A DNA stretch of 61,091 nucleotides from Phallus indusiatus (taxonomy: Eukaryota; Basidiomycota; Agaricomycetes; Phallales; Phallaceae): positions 15,001 to 76,091 of the forward strand of contig JAQFWX010000158.1 of NCBI GenBank assembly GCA_027605045.1, given 5' to 3'. The translations under genes were made by a program, and so were the position numbers. The notes beneath the pieces were generated by a model, which saw only the letters and a list, made by a program, of their open reading frames with translations, searched no databases and was not told where the DNA came from. Of the stretch, positions 45,441-58,062 are shown piece after piece (the first letter of the stretch is position 1; each line of letters begins with the position of its first letter).

Positions 45441-45902
45441 CTATAGGACTACTATGGTCTGGTCTGATGGCTTGGGGTTGTTGTACACTGACTTTCCGGG
45501 CTAAAAGAAGAAACAAAGGAGGATCGGGATGAGAACATTGCTGAAATTTTGTTCTTTTACACACCTGCCATCCTGGAACATCCTTCATGATCTGCTTTTC
45601 ACGGGCGAGGACAGCCTGTTGTCGTCGGAACGTGTCTCTGTCTCCTTCAGCGAGTAGTAATGGAATCAGGTTAATCCTTGACCAAGCCTTTTCTCGCGCA
45701 AGTTCTCTGGGAGTGAGTGAGTGAACAGAATAACACCTAGAACCTTTTGGTCTGACCTTTTCTCAATGTTGCCTTGTCCAACACGATAAAACCCAAATGA
45801 ACACAATGCCACGACACCTGTTAATAACACGATACCGCTTGGTCCTTTGAGCGGGAGATTGCGCTTGTATCTGACGCTCTCGAAACCACCTGGAGGAGGC
45901 AC
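45441..45902 (-). CDS. NDUFA13: NADH dehydrogenase subunit NDUFA13 / GRIM-19 (5' exon not resolved)
   Basis: Accessory membrane subunit of respiratory complex I. The body reads PPPGGFESVRYKRNLPLKGP, one transmembrane helix (GIVLLTGVVALCSFGFYRVG), QGNIEKR, then after an intron ELAREKAWSRINLIPLLLAE, GDRDTFRRQQAVLAREKQIM and KDVPGWQ. A last exon, PGKSVYNNPKPSDQTIVVL, ends at TAG 45443-45441. The codon before PPPGG is GTG (Val), not ATG, and fungal homologs begin MPxxQDxPPPGG. The start codon therefore lies in a short upstream exon between about 45910 and 46220 that I could not fix. The coordinates given cover only the secure part. Confidence 0.9.
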
Positions 45903-46316
45903 ATCTCTGCAGTCCTACGCGTCACAATCTGTCGTGTGTGTTTTTATTGTGGGGTGCACGTACTGTCTATAAGGTATTGACACTGTGAAATAATACATGA
46001 GGACTAATATTATAATGGATGAGCACTGGCTTACTTTTAGTTTAGTTGTAGTTGAGTGTAGTGTAGTGTCGTTGACTTTTAATCGGGGGGCGGAATCCCA
46101 TATTAGGTAATAATTGTAGGTAGTATGATCGAACCCGCGTCTGGCCCAACCGAGCACACCGATTCCAGAAATGGAGTTATATACCTTCGTTGTACACCAC
46201 ATGCGTTGCATTCCTTTGTATATAAATATAATTATATCATATTATATTATATATAATACTTTCCCATTTCTCTCTCGCCCTCTCTCTCTTTCTTTCCCTT
46301 CCTCTTCCTGAGTGCC
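45903..46316. promoter_or_regulatory. Divergent promoter region, with unresolved NDUFA13 first exon
   Basis: Separates the divergent NDUFA13 and INO80F-type genes. It holds an AT-only stretch at 46222-46260 and a CT-rich run (46268-46305) just before the + strand start. The missing first exon of NDUFA13 should be here. Confidence 0.45.
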
Positions 46317-47648
46317 ATGTCTCCAACACCGTCGTCTCGCAACGACCACTTTGGCTATCTCTCTCCCCCTCCCAACTACCAACATTCTCCCCCTTCCACT
46401 GCTGCTTCTTTTTCTTCTTTCCAGTTCACTTTGGCCCCCGCACATCCACCCCACCAGTCCCAATCCACACGCTCACCAGGTTCTCAGCAGCGCCACGGCA
46501 CCGACTCAACTGCAAAGCACAGGCACCAGCACCAGCTTCAACAAGATGAGCACTACCTTGCCAAATACAGGGATATGAAACAAAAAGTCCAGGAACTAGA
46601 GCTCGTACGCTTTCGTTTAGCATCTCATAATATATTATTATGTATATGTCGCAAACTATTTTAGGATAACGATCGTCTCCATTTGAAATGTTTGGTCGTC
46701 CGCAAGAATATTCAAAGACTCCGTCTCGAAAGAGCGTTAGTACCCAATGCACAGCTCCAATTTTCAAAAATGTGAATTTCCCTCCCCTTCTTTCATTTCT
46801 TTTCTTTTAGGATTCTGTACGAGCGTCTTCAAACCATGGGAGGTAGTGCTGGTGGTTCTCTGGCTACAAACCCAGTCCCTCATTCGGATAATCATCAACA
46901 TCGTGTACCTCCCAGACATGATTCCAATCCAAGCAACAATTACGAGCAGCCCCCAATCTCCCAGTTTCAGTCCACTTTCATGGTTAAACACACCTCAGCT
47001 CGTTCTCCCAAGGTCTCTTCCTCTTCCAACAACAAGAAACGGTCCAATCCTACTACCGCAACAACATCATCAGCTCCAGCTATAATCATCGACGAACTAT
47101 CGCCTGGTCAAAACCAAGATACAGGTGTCACGACAACAACGACAGCGACGACACCAATAATACCGGAGAACGGTCCGGCTGTTCCTCCTTCACCCACACT
47201 TCATCAAGTCCGTAACGGCAATTTTATGAGAACGTTTCCATTCGTTCACGAATACTCTTCCTCTTCTTCGTCTTCTGCAACACATAAACACCAGCGCCAA
47301 TCTACCCCAATTCATTCAGAATATCCCGTAGAAATCAAATTTCATCAATACGAAGCCGGAACGCCAGATCAGCGAAATAGTAATAGTCGAAGAGATAGGG
47401 AAAGAGACGGAGGAGACGATGGAAAGCCAAAACGGCGGGGTCCCTCTGGATCGTCGCAAGACCTTAACAGGACACAATATCACCATCATCCTCAACAGTC
47501 ACAACAACAACAACGGTCTTCTTCTTCCAAACGCAACGCTCAGACTTCAGCTTTTCGAGGTCCAAGCCAGTTTACATATTCTTTCCAGGTCCAGCCGACT
47601 CCTCCAGAGAACGCTTCTCCAACACAATCGCAGATGCTTACACGATAG
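46317..47648 (+). CDS. INO80 complex subunit F-domain protein
   Basis: Starts MSPTPSSRNDHFGYLSPPPN with a Pro/Ser/Gln-rich N-terminus. The only ordered-looking part spans three exons and forms a coiled coil: YLAKYRDMKQKVQELEL, DNDRLHLKCLVVRKNIQRL, RLERAILYERLQTMGG. KYRxLKxKxxELExxNDxLxxKxxxxxKxIxRLRxER is the pattern of the INO80F (TFPT-like) domain, which docks in the INO80 chromatin remodeller. The rest (residues about 160-430) is disordered, rich in Ser/Thr/Pro/Gln with basic patches (NSRRDRERDGGDDGKPKRRG). The stop is TAG 47646-47648. The INO80F assignment rests on the coiled-coil pattern and is moderately sure. Confidence 0.72.
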
Positions 47649-47906
47649 CATACATATACATACAATAGATCAAGATCACGTCAAGAGGAAGGCGTGTAAT
47701 ATTTATATATAACGTACACTTTTAGCTTATGAACGGACCAAACCGATTAGATGAGTAATATGTAGTGTGGGTCGAGGGGGTGGGGGGGTATTCTCCGTTT
47801 GTTCTCTCTCCAGATATATATCTTTTAGACAGTTGCTATCATCCTTTTGAATCTGAGTTCACCATTTGAGTACACATATAACCGATCGATGTCGAAATAA
47901 TACCTT

Positions 47907-48477
47907 CTAACTTCGGTTGACAGCTCGAATGTTATATTCGCGGATGAATTCGTTGAACTCCGTTTCTTTGGTTTTGTATTGTTCAGCTAAACTGACGATA
48001 ACTTGTTTTATCTGGCAAATCGTTTTAAGCAGAGGACAATCAAGGTATGGTGGGGATGTACATACGCCATCGCGATTTGTTTGTAATGCAGGCACAACAT
48101 CTTTCACCGTTCGTTCTACTAACACTCCCCCGATCAATCGAAAACACTTTCGTTTAGGATCTGTTTGTAAAACTTCCGTCAAGGTCGATAACACGAGTCT
48201 GTCGATCACTCATTCAATCTCCCGAAAGACAATCAAATCGAATCTCTCTTACTCGTGTTCCTCAGCTTCCGATTCTAATTCTCCAATTTTACTCGCAAGA
48301 TTCTGCAATTCTGTTTGATATCGCGTATAATTTGTCTGAACCTCTGAAAAGGGAAGAACAACAAACAAAATAAGAAATACACCCGCAGTCAAAATTGTTA
48401 CGGATCTAACCTTGATCAGTTAATCGTTTTGTTGGCTTTGCCGCTTTTGAAGTGCTTTTGCTAGCTACAGCACTCAT
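47907..48477 (-). CDS. GIM4: Prefoldin subunit 2
   Basis: Beta-type subunit of the hexameric prefoldin chaperone, which hands nascent actin and tubulin to the CCT chaperonin. ATG 48477 (MSAVASKSTSKAAKPTKRLT, DQ). After an intron, VQTNYTRYQTELQNLASKIG and ELESEAEEHE form the first helix. LVLSTLTEVLQTDPKRKCFR and LIGGVLVERTVKDVVPALQT give the beta hairpins with the family signature KCFRxxGGVLVERTVxxV. The C-terminal helix is KQVIVSLAEQYKTKETEFNE then FIREYNIRAVNRS, stop TAG 47909-47907. Four exons are inferred. It is divergent from NDUFS8, with 122 bases between starts. Confidence 0.94.
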
Positions 48478-48599
48478 CGCAGGGTACTGCAGAGGTGTAG
48501 TAGAGTCTCAGACTCAAGCTCAACCTCGAATTAGACGCTCGCTCTCTCAGAGCACACCACAATCTCGCTCCGTCTCCTTCCCGAGCTTCGAGCATAAGC
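48478..48599. promoter_or_regulatory. 122-base bidirectional promoter (PFD2 / NDUFS8)
   Basis: Very short shared upstream region between two divergent start codons. No TATA box is evident. The sequence is C/T-rich toward the NDUFS8 start. Confidence 0.5.
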
Positions 48600-49627
<1,028 letters not shown>

Positions 49628-49805
49628 TCACTAGCGCACTGATAGAAAAAGAGTATTGTAAATAATCCAAGTTTATAAAGTGGTATTATTCCATGCCATA
49701 TCATGTAGTTCAAATTAATTGTAATGAGACCTGTGCGACTGTGAAAAACTCTACTGTATGTTTGTCTATCCAAAATTTTGCAGACATAACGTATATTTAC
49801 TCCAT

Positions 49806-52172
49806 CTACCACTCGCCATCGAATGATGTAAAGCCACTCTTTTATGGTTTTTGAAAAAAAATCAGCACCCCAAAATATAAGATGAATAATAATACATTTA
49901 CCAGTAAGAATATGGGCCAGTACCGTTTCTTTTCAATTTGACTACACCAGTTCCAAGCGCTGGTTAATCTTCCGTCAATGCAAGAACCAGCATCGAAAAA
50001 GTTATCGGCCCCCGAGCCATCGAACCTGTATAACCGCATTATGAGAAAGCGGCTATATATTCTAAACGCAGATAGTACTAACCCGTGACGGAAGAAGTCT
50101 CCAAGAACCTCGAGGTACACGTTCTCGACAGTGCCAAATTCGGAATTAATGTATTTGGCAAGCGCGGGTTTGTCAACCAGTGTCGGTATTTGAGAAAGTG
50201 TGTTACATATGGGTAAAAGTATGCGGTATATCTGGGTATATTTATCTGGTGTGGTATTATTACGTGTTGTTGTTCAAGTTTTCAAGATGAAACAGGGGGC
50301 ATACCTATGAACATTAACGCATTTGGAACATTGTGATCTCTACCAGAAAAAAAAAACTTTAGTTCTTAACGCATAAACTTAATAAAACAATTACCCCATA
50401 TGAATCACAGACGATCCAACCCACGATCCAATAGATTTCTGCGCACGATGCAAAATAGCATGCATCATTCTTGACGTTTTCGGTGCGCTCTGCACCCGGT
50501 TCAAACCCTGCCCTGTATCCCTTAACCGATACGTGTTTCCCGAAGCCAGCAAATCGTCTTCCGCAAGACACCAAAGATGGAACATCTCATGCAGAATTTC
50601 TCTCCATAAAGTCAGACTCTGCAAAACGTAAGAGTACTGTTTGGTGTGATCGTGGCTAAGACGAGATCCTGCTTTGCCGCTCCGAATGGCTAAAGAGGTT
50701 TTGGCATCTCCTGGTTTTGTAGGATGGAAATATTTTTCGAGATATTTGATCATGGTTTCGCATGGATCGCGGTTGACGCGTAAAAAAGCGTTGTTGTCGC
50801 CAATGCTGTAGAGACATTGTCGAACGTCCTCTTGTTTGAGACCGCCCCGTGCGTATTTGGCAGATAGAGATTCGATAGCTCGTTCTTTGTTTTTGATGTC
50901 CTTCTGGATCTCCCGACGAGTTCGACCTTCGGAATAGATTTCCCGTGTGGCTGTATGAGGAAGAGATGAAAATGTAGAACACGACTCGAAGGAAAGATTA
51001 TAAACTCACCAACTGTGATTAAATCGTCTCGCAATACGTCGAGAGCATTGTGCTCGTCGAGGATCGAATAAACCGTTTTGATAGGGCGTACACAAGAGAA
51101 ATCAAGAAGGTTTTTGACTTCCGGTATTTGAGTGTCCATTAAAACGTACACCAACTTTCCATATGTAGTACGCATCCTGTAACAAAGCCTGTAAGATTGC
51201 CATATTCAATCACAACAACTGTTCGCGCACTTTTCGGGATTCATAATCTTATGACGTCGAGCCAACTCGAACACATTCTGATAAAACGCAGCATTATTCT
51301 CAAAATTCCTATCCTGGAACAGCTCTTGACCCAATTTATAATCCGCAGCGAGCACCAAACCCGACAAAATAGCACACAACTCGCGGATTTGATGGACGAT
51401 GCGTTTTGCTTTCGACAAGCCGAACCCGAGTGTGTCGACCTTGTCGGTGTACTCGCTCACGGATAGCGCGGCTTCGACTAGACGGAGATATTTGCGTTCT
51501 TCGTAGGTTAGACGTAATGGGATGTAGCGACTTCGTTCGACGAACCAGTCACCTGGTGTTTCGTAAAGGGATGGCTGTGGACCAACTAGCGTGGCGGAGT
51601 CGTGGCCTTCTGGTGCCACGCGGACATCATCTTCGTCATCCTCGTCCTCATCGTCATCGTCCTCATCAGCGGCGGTAGCGACCTTGGAATGAATAAAAAA
51701 TAAGATCAGTGTCAAGTGAATTGAGCACCGAACTATATATTACACACCTTGTGAACACCATTCGAGGCAGACCGAGAATTCTCGATCTTCCTAGTCTTAT
51801 TACCACCAGCTGTTCCCAACGGCTTGCTGGCATGTCTCTTTCGACTTCCCTTCCGATGTGTAGCTTGAAAACAAACTTCACAAAAAGTGTCCCCGCAGTC
51901 CACACAATTCAATTCGGCGGGTTGATCTGATTGAGAGGTGTCAGTCTTGGCAGGACGACTAGTTAAACTCATACTGTGATATAGATCATACCTTCACATT
52001 CCACGCAATACCCTTCACTGGCAACCTTCTCGACTTCCGGTTCCTCTACTTCATCGGTCTGCGTCATGTCCGTATCCATATCAACACCTTCAGCACCATA
52101 TTTGGGATCTAATATCTGTGAAAGAGACTGCCCGTTTTGTTTCGACTGGTTAATAGCTTCTGGGACTGTCAT
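49806..52172 (-). CDS. B-box zinc finger / DUF2009 (UPF0652) protein
   Basis: Start MTVPEAINQSKQNGQSLSQI, just inside an acceptor-like TTTTAG, so a 5' UTR intron is likely. An acidic segment is followed by two cysteine clusters: EGYCVECEG joined across an intron to LNCVDCGDTFCEVCFQATHR, a B-box-like zinc site. A long acidic run (ADEDDDDEDEDDEDD) precedes the DUF2009 region: PSLYETPGDWFVERSRYIPL, RLTYEERKYLRLVEAALSVS, YGKLVYVLMDTQIPEVKNLL, HDHTKQYSYVLQSLTLWREI and FFDAGSCIDGRLTSAWNWCS, finishing SGFTSFDGEW after a final intron and TAG 49808-49806. DUF2009 has been described as a noncanonical E2-like ubiquitin-conjugating domain in database annotation; the function in this fungus is inference. 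Confidence 0.87.
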
Positions 52173-52395
52173 GGTCGCTAAGAGACCTAAAATCAAAAAA
52201 AAAAATTGTGATGACGCTGTGTTGTGTGTGCTTTTGTTATTTTTGCTTCCGCTTTTTTCATCACCTTATTATTGTGTGCACTCAGGAAAGTAACGTCACA
52301 ATAATATTAATACCCTGAGACCTGCTATTTAAGTATGTATGTTGTGGTTGTATGTACTTTTGAGTGTATGTATGAAACATTAAACAGCTGTGTTT

Positions 52396-54694
52396 TTAAG
52401 ACATTTTGAAAAATTGATTGAAATCATAAGCATTAGAATCAGCAGTCGAACTAGCAGCCTTGGAGGAGCTTTTGTTCAAGCCTTGTGGTGGTGGTTTTTT
52501 ACTCGTGGACTTGGGTTTTTCCTTGACCTTGAGGTTTGGTTTATCTTCTATCATGCCAGTAGTTTTTTCCTTTCCACCAGACTTTTCTTGTGTGGATGTC
52601 TTAGCCTTCGCCGCCTTTTGCTTTTGCTTCACTTGTTGTGAATGCAACTTCCGCGCTGCTTTCTTTTCGTTGCGATCCGCAGTATCCGAGGTAAACGCCA
52701 CCTTTTTTGAAGGTTTGAGATCTTTCGATTTCGTGATTGGGGCCTTTCTTTTGCGAGAGACCGGAGGGGAGTCTTCCTCTTCTTCCTCTTCGGAATTTTC
52801 ACTTTCATCGTCATTGTTATCACTTCCATATCCCTTGTCTTCTTCTTCATCATCGTCATCGTCATCATCCTCTTCATCATTCACGTTCACAAGACGCGAG
52901 TCAGTCCTCCCTCCCATTACCTCTTCGACGGTAAACTCGGCATCCAAAGCGATACGTCTCTCCTCAACCGTCCCTCTTTCCAACTTCACAGATCCGTTTT
53001 CCTTCCACAACTCTTTCCGAGTTCGCAGTTTAGCCAGTATACTCTCGTCAGTATCAGGTAATGCGGGCGCGACTTCATTTTGGCCTGTTGATTTCGACAC
53101 TTCAGGCTCGGTATAAACAGCCAGTTTGCCAGTATTCCAATCTCGTAACACAGGTCTTGCAGCTGTGTCCAAGTCCAGGACTCCCCCCTTTCGAATTAGA
53201 TTCAGACTACGTGCGACTCCTGTTAAAAACGCGGGCGTATCACCTTTGGCGATCGCTGGTAGGTTATAATGAAGCATCAGATCTTGTGTGTTTGCTTTTG
53301 ATACAATCCAGTCAACTTTACGAAGTGTAAGTATACGCCAATGTATTTCCATAGGAAAGAATGACCACATACCTAAGGGTAAAGGATCTTTTACTTTATC
53401 GACTCTTCCTCGACGGCGCATGAGTATATCCCGAGTCTTGACATCTGAGGTGTATTGCTCATCTTTTTCGAAAGAAACGCCAGGAGTGTCAATTAAAGTA
53501 TAGCCCGCTTGAGAACCTTGCGGAATCATATCAAACTCGCATGCTCGAGTTGTCGTTGTACCTCCCGCATGAGTAGTAGCCGAGACCTCATAAACTGGAA
53601 CAGAGGCTTTGCGAAGTAAGGAATTGACCATGGCAGATTTACCGACCTACACAAAGAAATACATAAGTCGAGAAACACACACATCGTGAAGACGGTATAT
53701 CAGACATTTGTTATCCCAATAACCGCAATTCGGAGAGACTCGATTTGAAGTTCGGTAGCACATGTTTTGAAAAATTCCAGTAAAGGACCCGTGCCCAATG
53801 CATCGTCTTCCCTCTCTTTCGCTTTTCCCTTGGTCAGTGAATTTGTTTTTGGGTTGCCTTGAGGCTTGGGAAGAAAGGCAGATGCCGAACGAAATGCAAA
53901 TGTAGGATAAAATGATCGCAGGTATTTCAGCCATGAGGTTGCAGACTCTCTTGGAATGAGATCTTGGAAGAAATGACTATTAGAGACATGTATAACAACA
54001 TAAAATTTGAGGTTACATACCGATTTTGTTGAGAACGAATGCGAATTTTGCGTCTGTTTTGTTAGACATTAAATCTTCAATGTGAGAAATCCTATAAGAA
54101 AGCGGATCCCTGGCATCTAGAACACTTAAAATAATGTGTGATTTATCTATTACGGCTCTGAAATTGGGTAAATCCGGGTTCAGAAGCAAGGGTGCGTCTT
54201 CCTCTTGAGGCTTTGAAGAACCAGCGAAGGCCGAGACATCAGTTGTGTTAGCATCTGGTTTTGAAGCTTCAGCTTCTTTTGCATTAATTTTGTCCTCCTT
54301 CCGCTTTCTTTTTTCTTCTTCCGCCTTGAAAAAGTATTAATGGTATGGATAATCCGGATAGACTGTACAATGAATACCTGTCGTCGTTGCTCCGTTATCT
54401 CAGCGATAATTTCATCCTTGAAAGGTAGATTGCTTGGGATACCGGGATCTTTCTTCTTCTCTAAAAAAATATTGTGAGAAAAGTTAGTCTAACTAGAAGA
54501 GCTGAAGTACCATACTTGATTTCCATTGAGGATTTTTCTTTGCTTCCTTGCGCTTTTTCCGCTTTCCTTCTGCGATTTTGTGCTTTATTCTATGTCGTTT
54601 ATGTGTCTGTACGCGCTTGCTGGTTTCTGAAACAGGTTTAAATGTGCATTCAACAGAAAGGAAATTTGCTCGTACTTTTGCGAATGAGAGGCAT
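52396..54694 (-). CDS. grn1: Nucleolar GTPase, GNL3L/Grn1 (Nug1) type
   Basis: Circularly permuted GTPase required for 60S ribosome assembly and export. Short first exon MPLIRK (ATG 54694), then SKRVQTHKRHRIKHKIAEGK and KKRKEAKKNPQWK form the basic nucleolar and RNA-binding N-terminus. KKDPGIPSNLPFKDEIIAE and a coiled coil (EQRRQAEEEKRKRKED) follow. Permuted G motifs in order: DARDPL (G5-like, after SHIILSVL), NKIDLIPRE (G4), GITNVGKSAMVNSLL (G1), THAGGTTTT (G2) and DTPGVS (G3). The C-terminal tail of more than 250 residues has Asp/Glu runs and Lys-rich stretches and ends NQFFKMS at TAA 52398-52396. VDWIVSKANTQDLMLHYNLP belongs to the family's C-terminal helical part. Confidence 0.93.
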
Positions 54695-55081
54695 TCTAAG
54701 TGTGAGTGATGTTTGAAATTTGCTCCCGCGGAAGATTACCGAATTCGGCAAGTAGTCAAAATCTACTCGACTTCAACTTGGCTTGCGAACTTTTTCAAAC
54801 GAATTTTTTTTCATTTTTGAAATAAAATTACCAGTTTTATGTATGGTCAACGATATTTAGACAACCAAACTCATTGTCTGACTTCCTACTAGATGTCAAG
54901 ATCTTAGCGCCTCGACCAAACTAGAATGATCAAGCCTTGTCGAAGCAACTTTGATTCTCCAAAACATGTATTTTTAACAAAAGCCAGTTTCATTCGTCAG
55001 ATCCATGGCAAATACGTTTTTGACTGATTCTTGATACTAACCCATAGCTTTTTGCATACTATGTGACGTCACGAGCCGCCA
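54695..55081. promoter_or_regulatory. Divergent promoter region
   Basis: 387 bases between the nucleolar GTPase start and the MDR-like gene. It is AT-rich at 54790-54850, with no identifiable site. Confidence 0.4.
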
Positions 55082-57458
55082 TTGCCGAGTTGCACTGCAG
55101 CTTTTCGGTTGTCGAATATATTCCACCACCTAACCATGCTCTTCCCAGCCTCATCCTCGACGTTGCCTACCCCATCCTCACCGCCGTCGTCTCCATCATC
55201 GGCATCTTCCATCGACGTTGCCGACATCTTCTCTGCAAAGTCCGCGTCCACCGTGTCTTTTACGTCCTCAAGCTCACTTGCATCGTCTTTATCGACAACA
55301 TTCTCAGATAAACCACCTGCCGTAGTACGGTCGAAAACCCTGTCTTCCTCATCCTCATGGTCGAAAGATGTTCGCTGGCTCGTTCCCCCGACCGGCTCCC
55401 ATCTATCTCGTTCCAGCTCATTGACATCTTCAACTCCGGTTACCTATGTCCATGGCCTTGGCCTCATTGAGTTTGACTCTCGTCCACCGCGTAGGCCGCG
55501 ACGCACCACAAGACGTCAAAGAGCACGTACTATTCAACAAACACGCATGAGTGCAGTCTGGGAGGAGGACGAAACAGACGAACTGCAATCGTCGATAAAT
55601 CACAATAACGCGCAACCACGTTCTCGCAGCAGCTCTGCTTCAACATCTCGTTCGCCACGGCGTTCCCGTACAGTTCCTTCCATCAAATCTACCCCTCAGC
55701 TCAGTCAGGCACATCCTCTACTTCATTATCCAGTCGTACTGTGACTCTTCCAACACCACTCCCGGTCTCGTCTGGTACAACCGGCCCAACTACAGGCTAT
55801 TCTTCTCTCACCCTTCCTCGTGCTGCATACACTCCCGCTAAACATCCAGAACGCGTATCAAGCTCTATAGATCTCACGCGACCTGGCCTTGCCCAAACAA
55901 CCATGTCAACCATTGCCATCACCCGTCACTCACATCAAGCCATTTCCGCACCCGCTCGTCTTATCCGACGACTGAGCTCTTCCTCCTCCTCATCTCATTC
56001 CCCTGAAAGATTGCAAGACGATCTCTCAACATATCTCAATTTTACAGCACATACACCTTCTCCAACAAAAGTCCACTCTACTCATGTCCTTGTAAAGGTT
56101 TGGGCGGTAGGACTAGATGGTCTTGATGCTATCATGATTGGAAATAAGATATCCAAAACGGAAGGATTTGGCTATGTCCCCGGAAGGAGTTTTGTTGGCC
56201 GTGTAATCGAATGTGGTTGGAATGTCTCTAATGTTGCCAAAGGTGATTGGGTGATTGGTTTGACAGAATTAAAAAAAGGCGGCGCTCTTGCCGAATTCAT
56301 CACGATCTCACATCGTCGAATTCATCCATGTCGCAACCCAGCTTTGACAACATCATTATCTGTCCCTCAGTTGTCCTTACTCCCCTTGTCTGCTATTCCC
56401 GCTCACCGGGCTGTCCGAACATTGTCGCATCTTCCAAAGGGCTCGAAGGCTCTGGTATTACAAGCTGATGTCGGGGCAGGTCTATTGGCTGCTCAAGAGT
56501 TGGTTCATTTGGGTTTCTTGGTAACGGCTCAAGTCCCTGGAGGTCTTAGGGGATGGGGGAGCGAGGGTGAAAGGAGGGCGAGAATCGTCGTCGAAGGGTT
56601 AGCGGCCAGTAATAGTTCCCAAGGACGCGAAGGGCGTGCAAACAAAGTCAAAGGAGATGTCAGATGTGGCGATGCTCTCGATGTCATAAATAGATTGGCA
56701 ACTGCTAAAGAAGAATTCGACGCCGTGATAGATACGATAGGCGGGAAAGACATATGGGATGCGTGTAGAACCATATTGAAAACTAATGGGCAGGTGAGGG
56801 GTTTTTGTTTCTCCTATATGATGACTCGACGCTAACCAGATGGTTGTTCTAGTTCACTACTTTAGTAGGAGACATGCTATATTTTCACACCGTCTCAAGT
56901 CCTCCGTCTCCTTCATCGCTCGCACCACCCGCATCGAACCCAAAAACGCCATGCTCACTTCCTACCGCCCAAACCCACTTTTTGTCAAATTTACGATCGC
57001 TACGATTTTCCCTCCTAAAGAAAGACAAAAAGAATATCGGATATGTGTGGGTTAGTCCGTACGCGGACGTAGATACTTCTGGTGAAGATATCAGGGATAC
57101 GCTGGCCAGCGTTGTGATGTTTGCGAATCAGGGCGTTTTTAGTCCCTACGTCAGCCCGAAAACATCTTCCCAAAATGACGAAAGGAGGAGCAGTAGCATG
57201 AGTCAGGTTGGAACGGACTTCGACCGCCCGCGCAGTCCGCCGACGAGTTTAATCAGCTCGACGTCGAGTAACAGTCGTTCAAGCATGACATTGAGTTTCG
57301 GTTCGTCTTTTAAAGATAACGTCCGAGATCATTCAGAAGGACTGGTATTCCCATTCGAACGGGCACCTGAGGCATTGCGGGGTGATATAAAATCTGGCAC
57401 AGGCTCTATTGGCGCTCTCTTACAAGGCGGAACCGTCGTTATTCAAATTGTGGAATGA
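55082..57458 (+). CDS. MDR/GroES-like oxidoreductase with long Ser-rich N-terminus
   Basis: Three exons inferred. The first, about 195 residues, is disordered and Ser/Pro/Arg-rich (PSSPPSSPSSASSIDVADIF; basic block RPPRRPRRTTRRQRARTI). A short intron near 55663-55705 links it to SSRTVTLPTPLPVSSGTTG. The catalytic-domain part reads VHSTHVLVKVWAVGLDGLDA, GFGYVPGRSFVGRVIECGWN, VAKGDWVIGLTELKKGGALA and EFITISHRRIHPCRNPA. The cofactor fold follows (LPKGSKALVLQADVGAGLLA, AQELVHLGFLVTAQVPGG), then FDAVIDTIGGKDIWDACRTI. A last exon (FTTLVGDM to TVVIQIVE) follows an intron at about 56796-56851. No zinc-binding Cys/His set is seen, so it resembles quinone-reductase-like members. The start could be ATG 55082 or 55136. 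Confidence 0.82.
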
Positions 57459-58062
57459 GAAGAAGAAACAAAATACGCATATCCATCTCATTGTTTCACA
57501 GGACTCGGTCTCAACTTTTATTCATACACTTGCATTCTGCATATTATTAGTTTTTTTTTCTCCCTTTTTTCGTTATTTATTTTGTTTTCACGTTATCATC
57601 CTCATCTCAGTTTTCTAATTCCGGGTTTTCTAATTCCGGGTTTTCAGTTTTCACCAAAAACTAACGACTATCATTTGCTTTTTTTTTCACACTCGTTAGG
57701 CGATCAATACATTACTTTACATTCGTTTATTCATTCATTCAAACTACATTTTTTTTCTAGTTCATTTTCATTTCCCCCCATCCAATGATACGGTTTGTTA
57801 CGCGCTGCTTTCCCATGCCATGTATTTCAAAGCTGTCAATGATTCATTCATTCATTCATCGTTATACTCTTTGTATCCAAACACTTGTACCAAATCACGC
57901 ATGTCATGTATTCGGATAAAGATGATATATATTTTTCGTACGGAGTATTTACATGCACAAGCAAAACGATGGATAGCGAGTCGAAGTACTTTTCATTCTA
58001 TAAGGTATTATTTACCCATTCATTAGCGAGAACTAGCGAGGAAAGAAAACCTCTCTCTCGAA
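57459..58062. other. Convergent intergenic region
   Basis: About 600 bases, T-rich, with no supported gene. It contains a perfect 15-base tandem duplication (TCTAATTCCGGGTTT at about 57614 and 57629) and several ATTCATTCATTCA runs (57727, 57839). Confidence 0.6.

Noticed and set aside
46110..46215. Minus-strand GGTTCGATC resembling a tRNA B box
   Set aside because: The flanking bases do not pair as a T stem, and no acceptor, D or anticodon stem can be built around it.
50490..50515. GGTTCAAACCC resembling a tRNA B box
   Set aside because: It lies inside a well supported coding exon of the DUF2009 gene and has no surrounding cloverleaf.
52460..53116. 218-codon + strand frame antisense to the nucleolar GTPase
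   Set aside because: Ser and Phe runs mirror the Asp/Glu and Lys runs of the real protein on the other strand.
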